A DNA stretch of 64,000 nucleotides from Bacillota bacterium (GTDB lineage Bacteria > Bacillota > Clostridia > Christensenellales > SZUA-584): positions 124,001 through 188,000 of the forward strand of contig JAEYLC010000044.1 in the NCBI GenBank assembly GCA_023461435.1, in the 5' to 3' direction. The notes under the pieces are model-generated. The model ran no database searches and was not told the DNA's origin. It saw nothing but the letters and a program-made list of their open reading frames with translations. Shown in pieces: positions 33,213 through 41,934 of the stretch. Numbering within the stretch: the stretch's first letter is position 1; each line of letters begins with the position of its first letter. Both the position numbers and the translations under genes were made by a program.

Positions 33213-34203
33213 AGTTTGTTATTTTACCAATATTCTTTAATTCAATAGATATGGTTCCATCGGCATTACTTTGAACATTAATAAATTTTCCATCTTCAAT
33301 ATAATTTGAAGGGAATATAACCTCGATACCAGTGTCCGTTTTTATTTTATGTTTTTTAATCTTTTGATTTGTAAATATAGGACTTTGAGCAATTTCGCAA
33401 TTTAGGTCTTTTTCTATAATAGAAGAACTATATTTCTCTAAACATTGTTGATTATTAGCGAATACTTTTTTTCCGACTTCTAAAGGTTGAATTAAATAAT
33501 TATCCGTAATTTGGTTGTCGATAATACTTTTTGCTTTTGTAATCGTTTTTATTGGGTCCATTCCGAATTCTTCGGAAATATCTTTTATTATGTTCGCTGT
33601 AGCTTTTATGGCATTATTTGGTGATAATTGCTGTTTACATTTGAAAACTAATTCTGAATATATATTACGTTTTTCGCCATTAAAAAATTTTGCTTTTTCT
33701 TTTATTCTAATATTCATATTATCTAAATTAATAATTATTATGTCAGATAATTTGCAATTTGTATTTGGAAGTATCGCGAGATGGTTTTCAATGTTGATCT
33801 GTACAGAATCTCCATCTGTTAATATATTATGAATGTACTCGGTCTTATGAGCGAGTTTTAAAAAGCACAGAAACCTATGATTGTCATGTGAAAAATCACA
33901 TACCAAAATATCAAAAGAATCTCCAACATCACATTTAAGATGCACTTCAAATATTTCTTTTGAAAATTTAACTGATACTTGATAAAAACGCTCTATATCA
34001 TTACCGATATTGTCCAAATTCGAAATAACATCGTCGTTATCTAAAGCCGATGTGAAGAAATCACAATCAGAAAACAGCTTCTCAATATGTTTTGTAATAA
34101 ACGTGTTAACTATATTATTGTTTATATCTAAAAGCTTGTTAGAGATAATGCTAAGATTGTTATTGCTGTTAAAAGTATGTATTATTGCAAACTTTATATT
34201 CAT
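33205..34203 (-). CDS. Nucleoid-associated protein, NA37/YejK-like (PF04245)
   Basis: A 332-residue AT-rich gene. The N-terminus follows the pattern of clostridial NA37 proteins: KFAIIHTFNSNNNLSIISN, KLLDINNNIVNTFITKHIEK, then LVCDFSHDNHRFLCFLKLAHK. The C-terminal DTGIEVIFPSNYIED and ADGTISIELKNIG fit the family's closing strands. NA37/YejK proteins bind the nucleoid; in several genomes they occur in defence or plasmid islands. AAGGGGAACGAG precedes the ATG. The gene ends inside the membrane-protein gene on the other strand, with an 8-base overlap. The family call is from pattern memory and needs a profile search. Confidence 0.6.
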   Translation of the reverse strand: MNIKFAIIHTFNSNNNLSIISNKLLDINNNIVNTFITKHIEKLFSDCDFFTSALDNDDVISNLDNIGNDIERFYQVSVKFSKEIFEVHLKCDVGDSFDILVCDFSHDNHRFLCFLKLAHKTEYIHNILTDGDSVQINIENHLAILPNTNCKLSDIIIINLDNMNIRIKEKAKFFNGEKRNIYSELVFKCKQQLSPNNAIKATANIIKDISEEFGMDPIKTITKAKSIIDNQITDNYLIQPLEVGKKVFANNQQCLEKYSSSIIEKDLNCEIAQSPIFTNQKIKKHKIKTDTGIEVIFPSNYIEDGKFINVQSNADGTISIELKNIGKITNSI

Positions 34204-34222
34204 TCTCGTTCCCCTTCGAGTT

Positions 34223-34251
34223 ATATTAGCATGCGCCTTTTACAAACACAA
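34223..34251 (-). promoter_or_regulatory. Promoter of the NA37-like gene
   Basis: Minus strand TTGTGT (34246-34251), 17 bases, TAATAT (34223-34228), about 20 bases before the start codon. Confidence 0.55.
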
Positions 34252-34267
34252 TACTGTTCTCGTATTA

Positions 34268-34296
34268 TTGACGAAATGCAACAGGTGTGTTATATT
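34268..34296 (+). promoter_or_regulatory. Promoter of the small conserved protein at 34344
   Basis: TTGACG (34268-34273), 17 bases, TATATT (34291-34296). It lies back-to-back with the NA37-like promoter and probably marks the right edge of the AT-rich cassette. Confidence 0.72.
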
Positions 34297-34343
34297 CTAG
34301 TGGATACATAAGGTGTATCAGTAATAAAAAAAGGAGGCTATGT

Positions 34344-34577
34344 ATGAAGATTAAAAACATCAACGAACCTCAGAAGTTTTTCGAAGTTCTCAAGAATTGC
34401 AAAGGCAAAATTGAGCTCGTGACCTCTGAAGGCGACAGGCTGAATCTGAAATCGACACTCTGCCAGTACATCATGCTGACACAGATGTTCTCGGAAGCCA
34501 AGATCGATGAGCTTGAGCTGCTGGTTTCGGAGCCTGAAGATTTGAACCTCCTTCTTAACTATCTTGTGAGAGGATAG
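34344..34577 (+). CDS. Small conserved protein of unknown function
   Basis: A 77-residue protein. It begins MKIKNINEPQKFFEVLKNCK and contains ELVTSEGDRLNLKSTLCQY, then MLTQMFSEAKIDELEL and PEDLNLLLNYLV. I recall near-identical small proteins in many Clostridia, sometimes given misleading names; no reliable function is known. The start is ATG 34344 because AGGAGG lies 6 bases upstream. An earlier in-frame start lies in the promoter leader without a ribosome site. It has its own promoter and a terminator 15 bases after the stop, so it is monocistronic. GC content returns to the chromosomal level here. Confidence 0.72.
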   Translation: MKIKNINEPQKFFEVLKNCKGKIELVTSEGDRLNLKSTLCQYIMLTQMFSEAKIDELELLVSEPEDLNLLLNYLVRG

Positions 34578-34591
34578 TCTCAAATCTTACA

Positions 34592-34619
34592 ACAAGAGCC
34601 GCTTATGGGCGGCTTTTTT
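34592..34619 (+). terminator. Rho-independent terminator of the small conserved gene
   Basis: AGCCGC and GCGGCT pair around a short TTATGG loop and run into seven T. It starts about 15 bases after the stop codon. Confidence 0.85.
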
Positions 34620-34629
34620 AATGCAAAAA

Positions 34630-34990
34630 ACAAAGCCTTCTCCTTTGAGGAGAAGGTGGCGCGAAGCACCGGATGACGTGTCAAGAAAAGGCTCTAAGGC
34701 GCTGTCTTGTCATTCCGAGGTGAAGGCCGACTTGTTAAAAACCTCTTCCGTTTGAAGAGGGGGCTGTCACCGTTAGGTGAGAGCTGAATTCATGAAAACT
34801 CGTCGGCGCGTCATACCCCTTCGGGGCACAGGTGGATGCCGCGCCCTACAGTGCAACGAATTGTAGGGAACGACCTCCGTGTCGTTCCCTCCGGTACTTC
34901 ATGACATCTTCCGGCACACTCCTTTGGAGTAGTCATCTGAGAAAGGCATAATAAAGACTTATAAAACAGGGGCAATAGTCCCGTTTTTCG
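34630..34990. repeat. Cluster of palindromic intergenic repeats
   Basis: Three separate perfect hairpins stand in this gene-free stretch: CCTTCTCC/GGAGAAGG (34636-34643/34649-34656), CCTCTTC/GAAGAGG (34742-34748/34754-34760) and AGGGAACGAC/GTCGTTCCCT (34865-34874/34881-34890). TGTCATTCCGAGG (34708-34720) echoes the element at 16659-16698. These strings are typical of dispersed repeats found between genes across Clostridia. No ORF, insertion-sequence end or transposase is associated. Confidence 0.6.
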
Positions 34991-35031
34991 AACAATGATT
35001 GATATACCATGATGGCAGCAAGGAGGCGGCT

Positions 35032-38000
35032 ATGGGCGTTACAGTGGTGACCGGGCGCGCGGGCAGCGGAAAAAGCCGGTATTTAATGAATCATATCAGA
35101 GACCTGATCAAGGACCCGTTTGAAAAGGTCATCGTGATCGTGCCGGGCGCGCTCACCTTCGAGACGGAAAAAAGCATAATGCTGTCGTGCGAGGTCGAAG
35201 GCATACTCGGGCTTGAGGTACTTAGCATACAGCGCCTCTGCTACCGCATACTCGATTGCGCGGGCCATTTTGAATTCATGACGCACGCCGAGAAGGCCGT
35301 GTATTGCCGGCGCGCGCTCGATTCTCTTGAAAGCCCGTTCAGCGGCGTATCGAGACTGCCTGATTTTGATACGTGCGTGGCCGATTTGATCACACGCCTT
35401 AAGAGCCACTGCCAGACGCCAGGGAGCCTGCGCGACGCCGCGAAACAGACAGGCGACGCCGCACTGGCTAAGAAGCTTGTTGACATCGCGGATGTGTATG
35501 AAGCCTTTAATACTCTCAGTGCGGGGCGGCTCGACAGCGCGGACATGTACATGATTGCCGCCGAAAATGCGGACAAGGCTGCGTTTCTGCGCGGCGCGCA
35601 TATCGTGATCGACGGGCTCGACAGCGCGTCGCCCGCGGTGATGCAGCTGCTCGAAAAGGTGATGTCGCTCGCGTCCGATACGGTCGCGGCGTTTCGCGGA
35701 GCGGACGGCGGCAGCGACGCCGAGATTTTTGAATCAGAGCGGCGCGATATGCAGCGGTTTATCCGCGCGGCTGAAAACGGCGGGCAGAAGGCAGACAGAA
35801 TCCCACCCGAGCAGAAAGGCCGTCATGTCACAAATGCGTTATCATTTCTGGAAGCCAATTTATACAGCTATCCGTATCGGCCTTATGAGGGCGAGCCGGA
35901 GGGCATCGGCATCGTGGAGGCGCAGACGCTCGAACAGGAGGTCAAGGCGCTCGCGGCGGGCATACTCAGCGAAGTGCGGCGCGGCAAACGTTTCCGTGAC
36001 ATCGCCGTGGCGGGCAGCGGCCTTAACCCGTATCTGCCTGTGATCAAATCCACATTCGCGCAGTGCGGCATTCCCGTGTTTATCGACGAGAGGCGAAAAC
36101 TCTCCGATAACGCGTTTTTTGATTTTTTGTACAAGGCGCTGCTGGCTGCCTCGGGGGAGCTGATTGCGGTCACCGGCTATGTGTACAGCGTGTTTTCACC
36201 GCTTAACGAAAACGAGCGCAACATGCTTTATAAATACGCGCAGCGCTACGCGTATATGGGCTGGCATTACATGAATCCGTTCTGGCGCGGCGACGACGCG
36301 GCGGAGGCGGAACGCTTTCGCTTTGCCGTGATGCAGCCGCTTAAGCGCCTCATGGATGCGGTGAAGCAAAGCGACGCACAGGCGTCGGTTGAGGCTGTGA
36401 AGCAGTTCCTCACGGACTGCGGCGCGGCGCAGCGGCTCGCGGCTTTTATTGAATCGATCGGCAGTGCGCAGACGCGCGGCGAATGCGCCTATTTTAAGCA
36501 GGTGCTTGAAAAGAGCCTTGAGGTACTCGATGGCATCGCGCGCGTGTACGGCGAAGCGCCGCTCGACGCGCCGACGCTCTGCGCGATGGTGAAAACGGGC
36601 TTTGAGGCGGTTAAAATCGCGGTGATTCCGCCCGCGACCGACGAGGTAGGCGTGTTTGATATGACGCTCTCGCGGCTGTCGGGCATCAATGTGTTGTTTG
36701 CCGTGGGCGTGCACGACGGCGTGTGGCCCGCGCGGGACGACGGCCCGGGCATACTCTCGGCGGCGGAGCGCGACGCGTTGCTCGCGTGCGGCCTCGATAC
36801 GGGCGTGTATGACCTCAGCGCCGAGAAGCTCAAGGTGTACACGGCGCTCGCGAAACCCAAAGAAAAGCTGGTGTTAAGCTATAATATTCAGACCGGGCAG
36901 CCGTCCGTGCTGATCGACCGATTAAAGCGCCTGTATCCGGGGCTTGCGGTGCAAAAGGCGGGGGATGGTGTGATGTCACTGCGCGGCATGGAGGCGGATG
37001 TGCTCGGCGCGGTGTCGGATGTGCTGCGCGGCCGCACAGCGGACGACGGTCTGCTTAAGGTTTGCGCGCGATACTTGAGCCAAAACGGCTGGCGTGAACG
37101 CACGGAAGGTCTGCTGCTGCGCGACAACGCGGCGGCAAGGCTCAGTGCGAACGATGCCGAAGCACTGTACGGCGGCATAAGGTGCAGCGCGACGCGCATT
37201 GAAAACTACTACAAATGTCCGTTCCGGCATTTTCTCGATCACGGCATCAAGGCGCAGACGCCGCGCGATTACGTGAACGACCGCCTCGATATCGGTACGT
37301 TCATGCACCTCGCGCTCGACATGTTTGTGCGCGGCCTTCTCGAAGAACAGACGGACATCAAAGCGCTGAGCGAGGCGCAGGCGGCCGAGCGTATGCGGCA
37401 GGCCGTGAGCCGGGCAATGACAGAGCACGACAACGGCAAGCTGCTCGAGGACGAGCGCTTTGCGATGCAGGCGTCGATACTGACGCGCGAGCTCATCGAT
37501 ACGGCGCTGCGCATACGGCTGCATTTTGTCGGCAGCGAGGCGTCGCTGCTCGCGTGCGAGCAAACGTTTTCGTTCGACGTTCCTACCGCGTTCGGCAGCG
37601 TGCAGATCACAGGCAAGATCGACCGTATCGATACGGCGGCAGGGTATTACCGCGTGGTCGATTACAAATCCTCCGCGGTCAAATTCTCTTTGAACGATTT
37701 TGAAATGGGGCTGTCGCTGCAGCTGCCCGTTTACATCGAGGCGGCGCGGCGCATGCTTGAGGGCAGCGGCCTTAAACCCGCGGGCGGCTATTACATGCGC
37801 ATCGGTGAAAGGTACTGCGAGAGCGTGGAGGAAGCGGCGAAGGACGCGCGCATGTCGGGCCTAACGCTCTGGGATGCGGATGTGCAAAGTGTTTTCTCCG
37901 ATACCCTGCCAAGCGGCAGTCTTATGGCGGTGGATCAGGCGTTGACCGCGACGGGAAGCCTCAACGCGCGCGGCGCGTCGCGGCTGTTCGATGCGGACGA

Positions 38001-38217
38001 GCTAAATGCGCTGCTCGATAAGAGCACGGGGCTCATCAAGGATGCGGCGCAGAATATTTACGGCGGAGATACGTCGATCTGCCCCGCTAACGCGCAGGTT
38101 TGCGACTACTGCGGCTATGGGGCGGTCTGCCGGATCAATGCCGAATATGAGGGAAACCGCATACGCGAGCCCAAGGCGTTTGACAGGGGAAGCCTCAAAG
38201 GGGAGGTGCTCAAATGA
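35032..38217 (+). CDS. addB: ATP-dependent helicase/nuclease subunit B
   Basis: A 1,061-residue subunit of the AddAB helicase-nuclease, which processes double-strand breaks for RecA and destroys unmarked linear DNA. It has an N-terminal Walker A (GRAGSGKS, residues 8-15). The RecB-like nuclease domain is near the C-terminus (GKIDRIDTA and VVDYKSS). The [4Fe-4S] ligands are one Cys in YYKCPFRHF and three in VCDYCGYGAVC, the AddB hallmark. AAGGAGG lies 6 bases before ATG 35032; earlier in-frame starts lack a site. The stop overlaps addA (ATGA), the usual clostridial arrangement. Length is within the family range (1,050-1,170). Confidence 0.94.
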   Translation: MGVTVVTGRAGSGKSRYLMNHIRDLIKDPFEKVIVIVPGALTFETEKSIMLSCEVEGILGLEVLSIQRLCYRILDCAGHFEFMTHAEKAVYCRRALDSLESPFSGVSRLPDFDTCVADLITRLKSHCQTPGSLRDAAKQTGDAALAKKLVDIADVYEAFNTLSAGRLDSADMYMIAAENADKAAFLRGAHIVIDGLDSASPAVMQLLEKVMSLASDTVAAFRGADGGSDAEIFESERRDMQRFIRAAENGGQKADRIPPEQKGRHVTNALSFLEANLYSYPYRPYEGEPEGIGIVEAQTLEQEVKALAAGILSEVRRGKRFRDIAVAGSGLNPYLPVIKSTFAQCGIPVFIDERRKLSDNAFFDFLYKALLAASGELIAVTGYVYSVFSPLNENERNMLYKYAQRYAYMGWHYMNPFWRGDDAAEAERFRFAVMQPLKRLMDAVKQSDAQASVEAVKQFLTDCGAAQRLAAFIESIGSAQTRGECAYFKQVLEKSLEVLDGIARVYGEAPLDAPTLCAMVKTGFEAVKIAVIPPATDEVGVFDMTLSRLSGINVLFAVGVHDGVWPARDDGPGILSAAERDALLACGLDTGVYDLSAEKLKVYTALAKPKEKLVLSYNIQTGQPSVLIDRLKRLYPGLAVQKAGDGVMSLRGMEADVLGAVSDVLRGRTADDGLLKVCARYLSQNGWRERTEGLLLRDNAAARLSANDAEALYGGIRCSATRIENYYKCPFRHFLDHGIKAQTPRDYVNDRLDIGTFMHLALDMFVRGLLEEQTDIKALSEAQAAERMRQAVSRAMTEHDNGKLLEDERFAMQASILTRELIDTALRIRLHFVGSEASLLACEQTFSFDVPTAFGSVQITGKIDRIDTAAGYYRVVDYKSSAVKFSLNDFEMGLSLQLPVYIEAARRMLEGSGLKPAGGYYMRIGERYCESVEEAAKDARMSGLTLWDADVQSVFSDTLPSGSLMAVDQALTATGSLNARGASRLFDADELNALLDKSTGLIKDAAQNIYGGDTSICPANAQVCDYCGYGAVCRINAEYEGNRIREPKAFDRGSLKGEVLK

Positions 38218-41200
38218 GCGGGCGGCAGTGGAACGAGCGCCAGCGCATGGCGATCGACGTGCGGGGCAAAAGCGTGGTGGTGTCCGCCGCGGCGGGCAGC
38301 GGCAAAACGAGCGTGCTGACCGAACGCGTGCTGCGCCTCATCGAAGAGGGCGAAGACATCGAGAATATGCTGATCGTCACGTTCACGAATCTCGCGGCGA
38401 GCGAGATGCGCGAGCGCATCTATAAACGGCTGCAGGACGCGGGCACGGCTTCGCCGCGGCTCGCGGCTCAGGCGGAGAAATGCGCCTTCGCGGATATTTC
38501 CACGCTGCACGCGTTTTGCGGGCGGCTGATACGCGACAATTTTGAGTACGCAGGCACGTCGCCGTCGTTCGCGATCGCGAGCGAGGCTGAGACGGCAAGG
38601 CTGAAACAGGAGGCGCTGGAGCAGGCCATTGAGCAGGCCAAAGCGGACGCGGCGATGCGGCCTGCGGTGGAGAAGTATTCAAGCCGCGGCGATACGGATC
38701 AGCTTAAGCACATTGTGAGCGCCATATACAACCGTGCTGTGAGTCTTAAAGACCCTCAAGAGTGGCTCGATGCTTCGTATGCGCATTTTGACGGCGGCCT
38801 CTTTGTGGACACGCTGTTCGAGGAATTCAAGGCCATGGTCAAAGCGGCGGCAGCCGAAGCGTCCGCGCAGCTTGCGCAGCGGAGCGAGGTCTGGTGCGAA
38901 GGCGGCTTTGACGACGAGGCGGATGAAAGCGAGACCGACCGCCTGTTATTCATGCGCGCGGCGCAGGAGGTTCGCAAGAACTGCGTGATACTGCCCGAGG
39001 CAAAAGATCTAACCAGCAAGCAAAAGGGCGCGCCGAACCGGTTGAGCGCAACGCTCACAAACCGCGCCAACAGATGCTTTGACAGCCTGCGCAGCTGCGC
39101 GGGCGATTTTGAGGCAAAGGTGGCTGACGAGCTGCGGCAGACCGTGCGGGACGGGCGGTTTTTCATCGAGCTCACGCGGCTGTTCATGAAGCTTTACGCG
39201 AAGGCCAAGCGCGCGAAGAACCTGATCGATCACGACGACACGATGCACTTTGCGTTAAAAGCGCTCGGCGTTGCCGATGTGGCCGCGCGGTACCGCGCCA
39301 AATATGCGCATGTGTTTGTGGACGAATATCAGGACATCAACGAAGCGCAGCACGCGATCATCACGAGCGTTCAGCGCGACGGCAACGATTTTCTCGTGGG
39401 CGATGTGAAGCAGTGTATTTACACGTTCCGCGAATCGAGCCCGGAGCTGCTGATCAAACGCTGCCGCGAGTTGGCAGCGGACGGGCTCATCGAGATGAAC
39501 ACCAATTACCGCAGCTGCCCCGAGGTGATCCGGTTCATCAACGGCGTGATGGCGCACATGATGACGGAGGACGCGGGCGGTGTGGACTACACGGGCGGCC
39601 AGCGGCTGGACCCGGGCGCGCAGGGGCAGGGCAAGGCGGAGATCATCATCGCGCACCGCGAGGACGAGGAAAACGTGGAAGCCGAGGCGCGCGAGATCGG
39701 CGCACAGATCAGGCGTCTGCTTGCCGACGGCCTTAAGTACGGCGAAATCGCTGTGCTGCGGCCCGAGATCACGCAATCGGGCAAGCACATCGCCAAAGCG
39801 CTCACCGATATGAACATACCCGTGGCGGGCGGCGCGGGCGGCGCGGACGAGGGAACGGGTGAGCTCGCCGTGCTGAAAAACGCTCTGAGGCTGATACAGA
39901 GCGAAACGGACGATATCGCGATGTTGAGCGTGATGCGCTATCCGCATTTCGGGTTCACGGAGCCGGAGCTCGCGCAGGTCCGTCTCGCGGTGCCCGAAGC
40001 GGAGAGCTTCTGTGAGGCGGTCAGAGCATTTGAGCAGCCGTCGGCGCTGGGCGCTAAGGTCAGCGCGTTTCGCGAGTCGCTCGCAAACTACCGGCGCCTT
40101 GCGGCGTGCATGACGCTGTCGGATTTTCTGATGCACCTGCGGCTTGATTTGCGCCTGCGCGACTATGCGCTGACGTCGCCGGGCAGCGCGGCCTCGGAGG
40201 CCGCCGTCGCTGCATTCCTGAGCGAAGCGTCCTCTTTGGGCTTTTCTTCTCTTTCCGACCTGCTGGCCGTGGCTGACAGACTCGGGAGAACAAAAGACAC
40301 TCAGCAGAATCCCGCCGGCTCGGACGGCGTTTATCTGACGACGATACACAAATCGAAGGGACTCGAGTTCCGCGCCGTGATACTCTCGGGGCTGCACAAG
40401 AAGATCGACCAGCGCGACACCTACGGCAGCGTGCTCGTGGGGCGCGGCCTCGGGCTTGCGCTCGACAGTCTCGACGAAGCGGCGCATATCCGCAAGCCCA
40501 CGCTGCACCGGCTTGCCGTGGCGCAGGGGCTGCGGCGCGAGAAGATAGCCGAAACGGTACGGCTTTTGTACGTGGGCATGACGCGCGCGATCGAGCGCCT
40601 CATCATACTCGGCGCGGGCTGCGAGATCAAAGAAGCGTGGAGCGAACCAAAAGGCGCGCTCTGGCAACACAGTGCGTCCACACATTTTGATCTGCTGATG
40701 CCCGCCGTCGCGATGATGTGCCGCGACGAGGGAAAAGACCTTGGCAGCATCGTGCGCATAGAGCGGGACGAGACCGCGAAACAGATCGCGGCGGCGAAGG
40801 CCGAACGGCTCGCCGCGTTCTGGCAGCAGGCGCAGGCGCAGCCGCCGGAGGCGCTTTTTGAAGCGTACGCGCATGAGCGCGATACCGGCGTGCCGTCCAA
40901 GGTCAGCGTGTCGGCACTCAAAAGGATGCAGGAAAAAGAGGTTTTCCGCCCCGTGCCGATGCCGTCTTCGGACGATACGATGGATGCCGCGCAGCGCGGC
41001 ACGCTGATGCACCGCGTGATGGAGCACATCGGCTTTGAAGCGCTGGACGAAACGCAGGTGCAGACGCGCATTGACGATATGGCGAAAAGGGGTCTCATTG
41101 AATCCGCTTTGACGGCGGCGGTCGATGCGGCGGCGGTTTCGCGTTTTCTGCTCAGCGATCTCGCGCGGCGCGCCAAAGACGCGCCGGTGCGGCGCGCCGA

Positions 41201-41486
41201 GCAGCCGTTTTGCCTGCGCATGAGCGCGCGGGAAGCGGGGCTTGGCGAGGCGGATGAGAGCGTGATTGTGCAGGGTGTGATCGATCTGTGCTTCATTGAG
41301 GAAAATAAGTGGGTGATCGTCGATTACAAGACGGATCGCGTGAGCAAGGGAGATGCGTCAAAGGCGGCGCAGAAATACGCCGTTCAGCTCGATCTTTACG
41401 TCGAGGCGCTGCAGCGCATCACTCATATTGATGTAAAAGAGAGGCATATCTACTATCTGGCGCTCGGAGAGGCTGTTCGGCTCTGA
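38214..41486 (+). CDS. addA: ATP-dependent helicase/nuclease subunit A
   Basis: A 1,090-residue UvrD/RecB-type helicase with a C-terminal nuclease. Motifs: Q-motif NERQRMAIDV, Walker A AAAGSGKT, VTFTNLAASEMRERI (motif Ia), VFVDEYQDINEAQ (motif II), GDVKQCIYTFRES (motif III), TIHKSKGLEF (motif V), LLYVGMTRAIERLI (motif VI) and the nuclease VIVDYKTDRV near the end. Together with AddB it forms the functional counterpart of RecBCD. The protein is somewhat shorter than B. subtilis AddA (about 1,230). The start overlaps the addB stop. A 590-residue frame on the opposite strand is a shadow. Confidence 0.95.
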   Translation: MSGRQWNERQRMAIDVRGKSVVVSAAAGSGKTSVLTERVLRLIEEGEDIENMLIVTFTNLAASEMRERIYKRLQDAGTASPRLAAQAEKCAFADISTLHAFCGRLIRDNFEYAGTSPSFAIASEAETARLKQEALEQAIEQAKADAAMRPAVEKYSSRGDTDQLKHIVSAIYNRAVSLKDPQEWLDASYAHFDGGLFVDTLFEEFKAMVKAAAAEASAQLAQRSEVWCEGGFDDEADESETDRLLFMRAAQEVRKNCVILPEAKDLTSKQKGAPNRLSATLTNRANRCFDSLRSCAGDFEAKVADELRQTVRDGRFFIELTRLFMKLYAKAKRAKNLIDHDDTMHFALKALGVADVAARYRAKYAHVFVDEYQDINEAQHAIITSVQRDGNDFLVGDVKQCIYTFRESSPELLIKRCRELAADGLIEMNTNYRSCPEVIRFINGVMAHMMTEDAGGVDYTGGQRLDPGAQGQGKAEIIIAHREDEENVEAEAREIGAQIRRLLADGLKYGEIAVLRPEITQSGKHIAKALTDMNIPVAGGAGGADEGTGELAVLKNALRLIQSETDDIAMLSVMRYPHFGFTEPELAQVRLAVPEAESFCEAVRAFEQPSALGAKVSAFRESLANYRRLAACMTLSDFLMHLRLDLRLRDYALTSPGSAASEAAVAAFLSEASSLGFSSLSDLLAVADRLGRTKDTQQNPAGSDGVYLTTIHKSKGLEFRAVILSGLHKKIDQRDTYGSVLVGRGLGLALDSLDEAAHIRKPTLHRLAVAQGLRREKIAETVRLLYVGMTRAIERLIILGAGCEIKEAWSEPKGALWQHSASTHFDLLMPAVAMMCRDEGKDLGSIVRIERDETAKQIAAAKAERLAAFWQQAQAQPPEALFEAYAHERDTGVPSKVSVSALKRMQEKEVFRPVPMPSSDDTMDAAQRGTLMHRVMEHIGFEALDETQVQTRIDDMAKRGLIESALTAAVDAAAVSRFLLSDLARRAKDAPVRRAEQPFCLRMSAREAGLGEADESVIVQGVIDLCFIEENKWVIVDYKTDRVSKGDASKAAQKYAVQLDLYVEALQRITHIDVKERHIYYLALGEAVRL

Positions 41487-41494
41487 CATTTTGC

Positions 41495-41523
41495 TTTGTG
41501 ATCCTCGGCAAAGATGCTATAAT
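41495..41523 (+). promoter_or_regulatory. Extended -10 promoter of ybjQ
   Basis: TATAAT (41518-41523) preceded by TGC, with TTTGTG (41495-41500) 17 bases upstream. The -35 box is weak, the extended -10 is strong. Confidence 0.6.
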
Positions 41524-41562
41524 ATTTTGTAATAATATATCGGATTTTGGAGGATTTCTGCG

Positions 41563-41871
41563 ATGATAATCATGACAGTGGAAAACGTCGGCAAGCCGTA
41601 CGAGGTGCTGGGGCTTGTGAGGGGCTCGATGATTCAGAGCAAGCATATCGGCAAGGACATGATGGCTGGATTCAAAACGATTGTGGGCGGGGAGCTCAAG
41701 GGCTACACGGAGATGATGGAGGAATCACGCGAGATCGCGCTCAAGCGCATGGTGGATCAGGCTGTGATGCTGGGCGCGGATGCCGTCATCGCCACGCGCT
41801 TCACCTCAAGCTCGGTGATGCAGGGCGCCGCCGAGGTCACTGCTTACGGCACGGCTGTCAAATTCAAATAG
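41563..41871 (+). CDS. ybjQ: YbjQ/UPF0145 family protein
   Basis: A 102-residue protein matching the UPF0145 (YbjQ, DUF74) family: VLGLVRGSMIQSKHIGKD, GGELKGYTEMMEESREIAL, MLGADAVIATRFTSSSVMQG and the closing AAEVTAYGTAVKF. The family forms pentamers in structures; its function is unknown, though a metal- or ligand-binding role has been proposed. Length is standard (about 105). GGAGG lies 9 bases before the ATG. Monocistronic, with a strong promoter and a bidirectional terminator. Confidence 0.88.
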   Translation: MIIMTVENVGKPYEVLGLVRGSMIQSKHIGKDMMAGFKTIVGGELKGYTEMMEESREIALKRMVDQAVMLGADAVIATRFTSSSVMQGAAEVTAYGTAVKFK

Positions 41872-41887
41872 ATTTTAAGGTAATCAA

Positions 41888-41928
41888 AAAGCACGCCTGA
41901 GGCTCATTCCCCGGCGTGCTTTGTTTTT
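41888..41928. terminator. Bidirectional terminator between ybjQ and the HD-GYP gene
   Basis: AAAGCACGCC (41888-41897) pairs with GGCGTGCTTT (41913-41922). GTTTTT follows on the plus strand and TTTTTGATT on the minus strand, so it serves both convergent genes. Confidence 0.85.
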
Positions 41929-41934
41929 GCGATT

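Noticed and set aside
39255..41027. A 590-codon open frame on the minus strand inside addA
   Set aside because: GC-rich shadow frame; addA has all helicase and nuclease motifs across the same region.
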